Positions 1-6,381 of a stretch of DNA of 7,042 nucleotides are shown here, one piece after another. The notes under the pieces were generated by a model, which searched no databases, was not told the origin of the DNA, and worked only from the letters and a program-made list of their open reading frames with translations. Position numbers and translations under genes: made by a program. The stretch is from Bacteroidota bacterium (GTDB lineage Bacteria > Bacteroidota > Bacteroidia > Chitinophagales > Chitinophagaceae), in the NCBI GenBank assembly GCA_021824855.1, contig JAKAJX010000164.1:1-7042 (forward strand), in the 5' to 3' direction. Each line of letters opens with the position of its first letter. The stretch's first letter is position 1.

Positions 1-15
1 AATATATTTTTACTG

Positions 16-876
16 CTATAGTTTTACTTTTCTCAAATAATCGCCATACCCACTTTTCGCATATTTATCGGCTAATTTTACTAATTGCTCTCTATCAATA
101 AATCCCATTCTATAGGCTATTTCTTCTATGCAGCCTATTTTTTGACTTTGGCGTTTTTCAATAACACGTACAAATTCGCATGCATCGCTCAATGAATCGA
201 AAGTGCCGGTATCTAACCATGCCGTACCTCTGCTCATTACGCCCACTTTTAGTTTATTTTGTTGCAGATATACTTTATTAACGTCGGTAATTTCATATTC
301 ACCACGTGGAGAAGGTGGAATATTTTTAGCAATTTCTACCACACTGTTATCGTAAAAATATAATCCGGGTACTGCATAATTTGATTTAGGTTGTTTGGGT
401 TTTTCTTCAATAGACATGGCAGTAAATTGGTCATCAAATTCAACTACACCATATCTTTCCGGATCATGTACTTCATACGCAAAAATGGCCGCCCCTTCTA
501 TATTATTAAAAGATTGTACCAATTTACTAAAACCGGATCCGTAAAAAATATTATCGCCTAAAACTAATGCCACTTTATCTTTCCCAATAAACTTTTCACC
601 AATCACAAAAGCTTGGGCTAATCCGTTGGGAACAGCTTGTACCGCATAAGAAAATTTACAACCAATTTCATGTCCATCGCCTAATAATCTATGAAATTGA
701 GAAGAATCGTCGGGTGTAGTTATAATTAGTATTTCGTTAATACCCGCCAACATGAGTACTGATAAAGGATAATAAATCATTGGCTTATCGTAAATTGGCA
801 TTAACTGTTTGCTAATACCTTTTGTAATTGGGTACAATCTTGTACCGCTTCCACCTGCCAAAATAATGCCTTTCAT
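16..876 (-). CDS. rmlA: Glucose-1-phosphate thymidylyltransferase RmlA
   Basis: RmlA condenses glucose-1-phosphate and dTTP to dTDP-glucose and pyrophosphate in the cytoplasm, the first step of dTDP-L-rhamnose synthesis and usually its feedback-controlled step. The 286-residue product has the normal family length. It opens with the nucleotidyltransferase signature LAGGSGTRLYP (residues 6-16, with R13) followed by K23 in the SKQLMP stretch. Further landmarks are PNGLAQAF (83-90), LGDN with metal-binding D108 (107-110), EEKP (157-160), and WLDTGT with D222 (220-225), the second metal ligand by family homology. The start is ATG and lies only 3 bases after the rmlC stop, so the two are surely cotranscribed. 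It is the last complete gene in the direction of transcription; just 15 bases remain to the left edge. No Shine-Dalgarno motif is visible. The family assignment is very secure; that it serves rhamnose rather than another dTDP-deoxyhexose is inferred from rmlC and rmlB beside it. Confidence 0.97.
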   Translation of the reverse strand: MKGIILAGGSGTRLYPITKGISKQLMPIYDKPMIYYPLSVLMLAGINEILIITTPDDSSQFHRLLGDGHEIGCKFSYAVQAVPNGLAQAFVIGEKFIGKDKVALVLGDNIFYGSGFSKLVQSFNNIEGAAIFAYEVHDPERYGVVEFDDQFTAMSIEEKPKQPKSNYAVPGLYFYDNSVVEIAKNIPPSPRGEYEITDVNKVYLQQNKLKVGVMSRGTAWLDTGTFDSLSDACEFVRVIEKRQSQKIGCIEEIAYRMGFIDREQLVKLADKYAKSGYGDYLRKVKL

Positions 877-879
877 AGT

Positions 880-1437
880 TTAGAATTTAAAGGATTGTTT
901 AATTTCATTAAAGGATGGTAACAGACTATCTTTCTCAGATAATTGTACTTCATCGGCAGCAATTTTCCAATCAATATTGAGCTGGTTATCATTATATATA
1001 ATGCCGCCTTCAGATGCTTTATTATACAAATTATCGCATTTATAAAAGAATACGGCTTCGGTACTTAATACAACAAAACCATGTCCAAAGCCTCTTGGAA
1101 CAAAAAATTGCAAATGATTATCTTCGGATAGTTCAATACTTTCCCATTGACCAAAAGTGGGAGAATCTACACGCAAATCAACAGCAACATCTAATACTTT
1201 CCCTTTTAAAACACGCACTAATTTGGCCTGTGCATATTCGCCTTGTTGAAAATGAATACCTCGTAAAACGCCTCTGGTAGATTTTGATTGATTGTCTTGC
1301 ACAAATGAAACATTCAATCCAATCATACTTGCAAAACGTTGCTGATTAAAGCTTTCAAAAAAATAACCTCGAGGATCTTCGAATACCGTATCGTGAATAA
1401 TAAAACAATCTTTTAATTTGGTTTCTTGAACTTTCAT
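880..1437 (-). CDS. rmlC: dTDP-4-dehydrorhamnose 3,5-epimerase RmlC
   Basis: RmlC epimerises carbons 3 and 5 of dTDP-4-dehydro-6-deoxyglucose to give dTDP-4-dehydro-L-rhamnose. The product is a cupin-type protein of 185 residues, the usual size. Visible family motifs are DPRGYF (21-26), LRGIHFQ with the catalytic histidine H62 (58-64), K72, PRGFGHGF with H119 (114-121), and FYK with Y132 (131-133), the expected active-site tyrosine. I chose the ATG at 1435-1437, giving MKVQETKL. The frame also offers a GTG three codons upstream, at 1444-1446, but that would add only MYI and no ribosome-binding motif favours it. The gene follows rmlB after 61 bases, the longest gap in the window, and ends 3 bases before rmlA. 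Because a genuine 3,5-epimerase is present, the route leads to an L-configured 4-keto sugar, most likely towards L-rhamnose. Confidence 0.96.
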   Translation of the reverse strand: MKVQETKLKDCFIIHDTVFEDPRGYFFESFNQQRFASMIGLNVSFVQDNQSKSTRGVLRGIHFQQGEYAQAKLVRVLKGKVLDVAVDLRVDSPTFGQWESIELSEDNHLQFFVPRGFGHGFVVLSTEAVFFYKCDNLYNKASEGGIIYNDNQLNIDWKIAADEVQLSEKDSLLPSFNEIKQSFKF

Positions 1438-1498
1438 GATATACACTTTTATAAATAATTACTTATACAACAACTTTTATCCGCTTATACTTTTTTTA
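1438..1498 (-). other. 61-base gap between rmlB and rmlC, longest in the operon
   Basis: This is the only intergenic stretch longer than 30 bases. It is very AT-rich and codes for nothing. Read on the minus strand, the 7-mer GTATAAG occurs twice, at 1484-1490 and 1462-1468, exactly 22 bases apart. No good match to the Bacteroidota promoter pattern (TTG, then TAnnTTTG) and no terminator-like hairpin was found, so rmlC and rmlA are probably read through from rmlB, though a weak internal promoter cannot be excluded. Confidence 0.45.
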
Positions 1499-2551
1499 TT
1501 ATCTGTTTGTATACATTAAGTTGTAGTATTTTTCGTATGCTCCGCTGGTTATATTGTTTAGCCATTCTGTATTACTTAAATACCAATCAATTGTTTGGCT
1601 TAATCCTTCTTCAAAAGTTACAGTTGGCTTCCAACCTAATTCTTTATTAATTTTAGTAGCATCAATTGCGTATCTTCTATCGTGCCCCGGACGGTCTTTT
1701 ACATACGTAATTAGTTGTTCACTTTCTCCCATTTCTCTTCCTAATTTTTCGTCCATTAACTTACACAATAGTTTTACCAAATCAATATTTCTCCATTCGT
1801 TAAATCCGCCAATATTATAGGTTTCATCGGGTTTTCCTTCATGAAAAATTAAATCAATTGCCAATGCATGATCTTTTACAAATAACCAATCGCGGGTATA
1901 TAATCCATCGCCATAAACCGGCAAAGGTTTTTTATTGATGATATTATTAATGAAAAGAGGAATGAGTTTTTCGGGAAAATGAAATGGCCCATAATTATTA
2001 GAACAGTTAGAAACTACCGTATGCATGTGATAGGTTTCGGCATAGGCTCTTACGAAATGATCGGATGAAGCTTTACTGGCAGAGTAAGGAGAATTGGGAT
2101 GATACGGAGTTGATTCGGTAAATAAGCCGGTTTCGCCCAATGCACCATATACTTCATCGGTTGAGATATGATAAAATAAATGTTGACTGTAATTGTCTTT
2201 CCATGCATGCCTTGCAGTATTTAATAAATTTACTGTACCAATAATATTGGTATATACAAAGTCTAATGGAGATACAATAGATCTGTCAACGTGCGATTCT
2301 GCAGCTAAATGAATAACATCGGTTATTTGATATTTTTTAAATACCTCATTCAATTTATCCGGATCTAATAAATTTATTTTTTCGAAAAAATAGTTAGCTG
2401 AATGGTCAATGTCTTTTAAATTTTCTAAGTTGCCGGCATAGGTTAATGCATCGAGGTTTACAATTTTGTATTGAGGATATTTAGTAACAAATAATCGTAC
2501 AACATGCGAACCAATAAAACCTGCGCCGCCTGTAATTAAAATGTTTTTCAT
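1499..2551 (-). CDS. rmlB: dTDP-glucose 4,6-dehydratase RmlB
   Basis: RmlB converts dTDP-glucose to dTDP-4-dehydro-6-deoxyglucose with bound NAD, the second step of the rhamnose pathway. It is an extended short-chain dehydrogenase of 350 residues. The NAD-binding glycine motif TGGAGFIG is at residues 7-14, HLAAESHVDRS at 81-91, and the TDE triad typical of this dehydratase at 131-133 within HISTDEVYG. The YxxxK pair is Y156 and K160, and NNYGP and RPGHDRRY motifs follow. The frame remains open for 11 more codons to a TTG at 2582-2584, but I chose the ATG at 2549-2551: it gives MKNILITGGAGFIGS exactly where the family begins, and it overlaps the stop of the upstream epimerase as ATGA. The longer version would add an implausible MVSSKFKIPFI leader that overlaps the upstream gene by 37 bases. 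The TDE triad separates it from UDP-sugar epimerases of the same fold. Confidence 0.96.
   Translation of the reverse strand: MKNILITGGAGFIGSHVVRLFVTKYPQYKIVNLDALTYAGNLENLKDIDHSANYFFEKINLLDPDKLNEVFKKYQITDVIHLAAESHVDRSIVSPLDFVYTNIIGTVNLLNTARHAWKDNYSQHLFYHISTDEVYGALGETGLFTESTPYHPNSPYSASKASSDHFVRAYAETYHMHTVVSNCSNNYGPFHFPEKLIPLFINNIINKKPLPVYGDGLYTRDWLFVKDHALAIDLIFHEGKPDETYNIGGFNEWRNIDLVKLLCKLMDEKLGREMGESEQLITYVKDRPGHDRRYAIDATKINKELGWKPTVTFEEGLSQTIDWYLSNTEWLNNITSGAYEKYYNLMYTNR
2548..2551 (-). promoter_or_regulatory. ATGA stop-start overlap coupling the 4-epimerase gene to rmlB
   Basis: On the minus strand the rmlB start codon ATG and the epimerase stop codon TGA share bases, reading ATGA. Such overlaps commonly allow a terminating ribosome to restart on the next gene. 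The sequence ahead of it has no Shine-Dalgarno motif, which fits re-initiation. Coupling itself is inferred; the overlap is seen directly. Confidence 0.75.
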
Positions 2552-3513
2552 AATGAAAGGAATTTTGAATTTTGAAGATACCAATTATATGTTTTTTGAA
2601 GCCCTTGCTTTACATTTATAATTGAAGTGTAATTTAATAAATTTTTTGCTTTCGATATATCGGCCAAACTATGTTTTATATCTCCTGGTCTATCCGGCAA
2701 ATGAATTGGCTGAATATTGCTGTTGGCAATTAAGTTTATTTCGTTCAATAATTGTAATAGAGTAGTTTGTTCGCCACAAGCAATATTATATACCTGATTG
2801 AAAGCCGCACTATTTTTAGTAAATAAAGCTAATATATTTGCCATTACCGCATTTTCAATGTAGGTAAAATCTCTACTAATTAACCCATCGCCATTAATTT
2901 TTGGAGTTTGCTTATTGATTATAGCTTGGCAAAATAAAGGAATAACAGCCGCATAAGGCCCTTGAGGATTTTGCTTGGGTCCAAATACATTAAAGTACCT
3001 TAACCCTATTAATTCTAAACCATACACAGTAGCATACACTTTTGCATACAGCTCATTTACATATTTTGTAACAGCATAAGGCGATAAAGGATTGCCTATT
3101 TTATCTTCAGTTTTAGGTAAATCGGGAGAATCACCATAGGTTGAAGAGCTGGCAGCATACACAACCCGTTGTATATTATTTTCTTTTGCAGCAGTAAATA
3201 TGTTAAGTGTGCCGGTAATATTAACCGCATTAGTGGTTAATGGGTCTTTAATAGAACGGGGCACAGAGCCTAATGCAGCTTGATGAGAAATTAAGTTAAT
3301 ACCTTTGGTAGATTTTAAACAAGTGGCATAATCGCAAATATCGCCTTCTATAAATTCAAATTTAGGATGATCGAGAAACTCTTTAATGTTTTGAATAGAT
3401 CCTGTTGCCAAATTATCTAATACACGTACACCCGATACCTGATTATGGCTTAATAGTTTTTCTACTAAGTTAGAGCCAATAAATCCTGCGCCACCTGTTA
3501 CTAAAATTTTCAT
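2548..3513 (-). CDS. wbpP: WbpP/TviC-type UDP-N-acetylglucosamine 4-epimerase (extended SDR)
   Basis: This is an NAD-dependent extended short-chain dehydrogenase of 321 residues, most like the WbpP, WbgU and TviC epimerases that interconvert UDP-GlcNAc and UDP-GalNAc (or their uronic acids). The cofactor motif TGGAGFIG lies at residues 6-13 and an acidic D33 follows the second strand. SHQAALGSVPRSIKDP (76-91) and RYFNVFGPKQNPQGPYAAVIP (172-192) are strong signatures of this subgroup. The catalytic region is AASSSTYG (120-127) with Y146 and K150 in SPYAVTKYVNE. The start is ATG, 12 bases after the fcl stop, and the stop overlaps the rmlB start. The likely role is to supply a GalNAc-type donor for the polysaccharide. 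Whether it prefers N-acetylated, free or uronic acid sugars cannot be fixed by eye; a plain UDP-glucose 4-epimerase is less likely given the two signatures. The symbol reflects family likeness, not proven orthology. Confidence 0.85.
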   Translation of the reverse strand: MKILVTGGAGFIGSNLVEKLLSHNQVSGVRVLDNLATGSIQNIKEFLDHPKFEFIEGDICDYATCLKSTKGINLISHQAALGSVPRSIKDPLTTNAVNITGTLNIFTAAKENNIQRVVYAASSSTYGDSPDLPKTEDKIGNPLSPYAVTKYVNELYAKVYATVYGLELIGLRYFNVFGPKQNPQGPYAAVIPLFCQAIINKQTPKINGDGLISRDFTYIENAVMANILALFTKNSAAFNQVYNIACGEQTTLLQLLNEINLIANSNIQPIHLPDRPGDIKHSLADISKAKNLLNYTSIINVKQGLQKTYNWYLQNSKFLSL

Positions 3514-3525
3514 ACCATTTATTAA

Positions 3526-4461
3526 TTACCAAATTGAATCTTTTATTACATCATATACCATTTGTATGCCTTGCTCTAAATCAATGCTTGCAGTCCACCC
3601 AAAATTTTTTAATTTAGTTACATCCATCAATTTTTGCGGAGTGCCATCTGGTTTAGTTGTATCGAAGTTTAAATCTCCTTGATACCCTACAATTCTTTTT
3701 ATTAATTGTGCTAATTCCAATATAGTTACATCGGTTCCCCAACCTATGTTTACCAATCCCTTCTCGTTATAATTTTGTAATAAAAAATAACAAGCATCTG
3801 CCAAATCATCTACATGCAAAAACTCTCTTCGAGGCGAGCCTGTTCCCCATAATTCTACAAAAGGTTGATTGTTTCTTTTTGCTGTAATAAATTTTCTTAG
3901 TAAGGCTGGCAATACATGCGATTTTTCTAAATCGTAATTATCATTTGGCCCATATAAGTTAGTTGGCATAGCCGATATAAAATTGCAACCATATTGTGCT
4001 CTATAACTATCGCACAATTCAATACCTGCAATTTTTGCAATGGCATACGGCTGATTGGTTTGTTCTAAATATCCCGATAATAAATATTCTTCTTTTAAAG
4101 GTTGAGGAGCTAATTTAGGATAGATGCATGATGAACCAAGAAATAATAATTTTTTTACTCCATACACATACGCGGCATGAATAATGTTTGCCTCCATCAT
4201 CAAATTATCATAAATAAATTCTGCTCTATACGTATTGTTGGCAACAATACCTCCCACTTTTGCTGCAGCTAATATAACGTAGTCGGGTGTATGTTCTTGA
4301 AAAAAAGCATTTACCAATTGTTGGTTTCTTAAATCTAATTCTTTAGAACTTTTAGCAATAATATTTATAAACCCTTCTTTACGTAACTTTCTTTCTATTG
4401 CACTGCCTACCATTCCTCTATGCCCTGCAATGTATATTTTTGAATCTTTATTCACGTTCAA
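3526..4461 (-). CDS. fcl: GDP-L-fucose synthase Fcl (WcaG type)
   Basis: Fcl is the bifunctional 3,5-epimerase and 4-reductase that turns GDP-4-dehydro-6-deoxy-D-mannose into GDP-L-fucose using NADPH. The 311-residue reading has the normal length. GHRGMVGSA (13-21) is the distinctive cofactor motif of the family. All residues expected from the E. coli enzyme are present at a constant offset of three: S110 and C112 in GSSCIYP, Y139 and K143 in PYAIAK, and H182 in KSHVLPALL; NLYGPNDNYD (168-177) and SPRREFLHVDDLA (209-221) also fit. The start is uncertain: no ATG precedes the domain, an in-frame stop lies just upstream, and the choices are TTG at 4459-4461 or GTG at 4453-4455. The GTG would give MNKDSKIYIAGHRG, which matches usual family starts well. 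It sits 23 bases after gmd, whose product it uses. Confidence 0.96.
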   Translation of the reverse strand: MNVNKDSKIYIAGHRGMVGSAIERKLRKEGFINIIAKSSKELDLRNQQLVNAFFQEHTPDYVILAAAKVGGIVANNTYRAEFIYDNLMMEANIIHAAYVYGVKKLLFLGSSCIYPKLAPQPLKEEYLLSGYLEQTNQPYAIAKIAGIELCDSYRAQYGCNFISAMPTNLYGPNDNYDLEKSHVLPALLRKFITAKRNNQPFVELWGTGSPRREFLHVDDLADACYFLLQNYNEKGLVNIGWGTDVTILELAQLIKRIVGYQGDLNFDTTKPDGTPQKLMDVTKLKNFGWTASIDLEQGIQMVYDVIKDSIW

Positions 4462-4484
4462 CTATTTTTATACTGTATATTTTT

Positions 4485-5600
4485 CTATTCAAACTGATTG
4501 CTGATATTAAACCCACTGTCTTTCAAATGCTTTTCTTTGGTAAATAAAGCCATATCGGCTTCTACCATTTCTTGCACCAAGGCTGCCAAGTCATACTTGG
4601 GTTCCCAACCCAATTTCGTTTGTGCTTTGGTAGCATCTCCTATCAATAAATCTACTTCGGTTGGTCGGTAATACTTGGCATCTACTTTTACTACCACTTT
4701 ACCCGCTTCTAATTGATATTTGGCATTATTGCATCGAATAACATATCCTTCTTCTGCCGCCTCTTTTCCTCTAAATCCAATTTCTATTCCTACTTCTGCA
4801 AATGCCATTCTAACAAATTCTCTTATCTCGGTTGTTACGCCTGTGGCTAATACATAATCTTCTGCTTTCTCTTGTTGCAAAATTAACCACATGCCTTCTA
4901 TATAATCTTTCGCATGGCCCCAATCTCGTTTACTGTTTAAATTACCTAAATACAATGTGTGTTGCATGCCTAATGCGATTTTAGCAACGGCTCTTGTAAT
5001 TTTTCTTGTTACAAATGTTTCGCCTCTTTGTGGCGATTCGTGGTTGAATAATATACCATTGCAGGCATACATATTGTATGCTTCGCGGTAGTTGACTGTA
5101 ATCCAGTATGCATAAAGTTTTGCTACTGCATACGGTGAACGAGGATAGAAAGGAGTGGTTTCGCTTTGAGGAACGGCCTGCACCAATCCATACAACTCCG
5201 ACGTGGATGCCTGATATACTTTTGTTTTTTTGATTAATCCCAATAATCGCACGGCTTCTAATATTCGTAAAGTTCCTATGCCATCTGCATTGGCTGTATA
5301 TTCCGGCTCTTCAAAACTTACATGCACATGACTCATGGCTGCCAAATTATAAATCTCATCGGGTTGTACTTCCTGTATTATTCTTATTAAATTAGTACTA
5401 TCCGTTAAATCGCCATAATGTAACGTTAAATGTCTGTCAGGAACATGCGGATCTTCATAAAAATGATCTATTCGCTGTGTATTAAATAAAGAACTTCTTC
5501 TTTTAATGCCATGTACCAAATATCCTTTCTTTAATAAAAATTCCGCCAAATATGCCCCATCCTGACCCGTTATGCCTGTTATTAATGCTACTTTATTCAT
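4485..5600 (-). CDS. gmd: GDP-mannose 4,6-dehydratase Gmd
   Basis: Gmd removes water from GDP-D-mannose to give GDP-4-dehydro-6-deoxy-D-mannose, the first committed step to GDP-L-fucose. It is an extended short-chain dehydrogenase of 371 residues, the usual length. TGITGQDGAYL (8-18) is the characteristic cofactor loop, and GIKRRSS (31-37) is the NADP-binding arginine region that also shapes the oligomer interface. The catalytic set is T133 and E135 within ASTSELYG, plus Y157 and K161 in SPYAVAK, matching T132, E134, Y156 and K160 of E. coli. NHESPQRGETFVTRKI (186-201) and YYRPTEVDLLIGD further identify the family. The start is ATG, 13 bases after the glycosyltransferase stop. Sampled lines look clearly richer in G+C than the glycosyltransferase gene next to it. 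With fcl adjacent the product is almost surely fucose, although the intermediate can also feed GDP-rhamnose or GDP-perosamine routes. Confidence 0.98.
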   Translation of the reverse strand: MNKVALITGITGQDGAYLAEFLLKKGYLVHGIKRRSSLFNTQRIDHFYEDPHVPDRHLTLHYGDLTDSTNLIRIIQEVQPDEIYNLAAMSHVHVSFEEPEYTANADGIGTLRILEAVRLLGLIKKTKVYQASTSELYGLVQAVPQSETTPFYPRSPYAVAKLYAYWITVNYREAYNMYACNGILFNHESPQRGETFVTRKITRAVAKIALGMQHTLYLGNLNSKRDWGHAKDYIEGMWLILQQEKAEDYVLATGVTTEIREFVRMAFAEVGIEIGFRGKEAAEEGYVIRCNNAKYQLEAGKVVVKVDAKYYRPTEVDLLIGDATKAQTKLGWEPKYDLAALVQEMVEADMALFTKEKHLKDSGFNISNQFE

Positions 5601-5613
5601 ATACTATAATTAA

Positions 5614-6351
5614 TTAAATAAACTGTATAATTTTTCTAAGTGGTTTCAAATATAAAGTAAAAAAATAAGGTTTTAAATCGTTGATAACCCAAGCCAATCT
5701 ATCATTTTTATTAGCAAAAATTCTATTTCTGATTGTTTTATTGCTAATGCCACCAATACGCATTGTAACTAAAACTTTAGGCAAATAAGCAGCTTGCAAT
5801 TGATGTTTTAATAACATACGCAACATTAATTCGTAATCTGCTGCAGAACCTAATTGAAGATTAAAGTTACCAAACTGCTGATAATATTTTTTCTTAATAA
5901 AAAATGTTGGATGCGGAGGCATCCATCCATATAAAAAAGAAGCTCTTGAATATTTTCCGGAAATCCATTTACGTTTTATACGATTGGTATTTTGGGCATC
6001 AACATAAATTAAATCGCCATAAACTGCATCGCAATTAGTTTGTTGAAAAAGGTTTACAATCTGTTCTATTACATTATTGGAAGAATAAAAATCATCCGAA
6101 TTAAGAATACCAATAATATCGCCATTGGCAATGGCAATGCCTTTATTCATTGCATGATAAATACCATTATCTTTTTCAGAAATAATTTGTCCCTTATGCC
6201 AATGCTGAATAATAGACAATGTTTTATCGGTAGAAGCACCATCAATAATAATGTGCTCCATATTGGAATAAGTTTGCTGCTGAACAGATAGAATGGTATC
6301 TGTAATAGTTTCTGCGCTATTATAAGCAGCGGTAATAATAGAAACTTTCAA
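5614..6351 (-). CDS. Family 2 glycosyltransferase, WfgS/WcaE-like
   Basis: This is a single-domain GT-A fold glycosyltransferase of family 2, which would transfer one sugar from a nucleotide donor to the growing lipid-linked repeat unit at the cytoplasmic face of the membrane. In the 245 residues, MKVSIITAAYNS begins the fold, DGASTD (37-42) contacts the nucleotide, SEKDNGIYHAMNKG (58-71) is the signature of the WfgS/WcaE-like branch, LNSDD (83-87) holds the metal-binding acidic motif, PHPTFF (146-151) follows, and ADYELMLR (171-178) carries the likely catalytic acid. The C-terminal twenty or so residues are aromatic, basic and amphipathic, suggesting membrane attachment without a clear transmembrane helix. 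The start is TTG at 6349-6351: no ATG exists between the upstream in-frame TAG (6370-6372) and the conserved first strand. Donor and acceptor cannot be predicted. Sampled lines are very AT-rich, as is common for cluster-specific transferases. Confidence 0.93.
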   Translation of the reverse strand: MKVSIITAAYNSAETITDTILSVQQQTYSNMEHIIIDGASTDKTLSIIQHWHKGQIISEKDNGIYHAMNKGIAIANGDIIGILNSDDFYSSNNVIEQIVNLFQQTNCDAVYGDLIYVDAQNTNRIKRKWISGKYSRASFLYGWMPPHPTFFIKKKYYQQFGNFNLQLGSAADYELMLRMLLKHQLQAAYLPKVLVTMRIGGISNKTIRNRIFANKNDRLAWVINDLKPYFFTLYLKPLRKIIQFI

Positions 6352-6381
6352 TACAAAATATTTTATTTTCTACCAGTAATA

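Noticed and set aside
1..15. Possible terminator after rmlA
   Set aside because: Only 15 bases are available; there is no hairpin, and the operon may continue past the edge.
1014..1280. Open frame on the plus strand opposite rmlC
   Set aside because: It lies wholly inside the well-supported rmlC gene, and its product shows no recognisable domain; it is an antisense shadow.
1554..1820. Open frame on the plus strand opposite rmlB
   Set aside because: It is fully antisense to conserved rmlB coding sequence and has no family features of its own.
2552..2584. Longer rmlB reading from a TTG at 2582-2584
   Set aside because: It adds 11 residues not typical of the family and overlaps the upstream gene by 37 bases; the ATG at 2549-2551 is better placed.
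4469..4479. Small palindrome TATACTGTATA between gmd and fcl, considered as an operator or terminator
   Set aside because: Five-base AT-rich arms around a single base cannot form a stable hairpin, no T-run pattern of a terminator follows, and fcl must be transcribed from upstream.
6040..6291. Open frame on the plus strand opposite the glycosyltransferase gene
   Set aside because: It is antisense to the conserved transferase motifs; the low-complexity, isoleucine- and asparagine-rich product resembles reversed AT-rich coding DNA.
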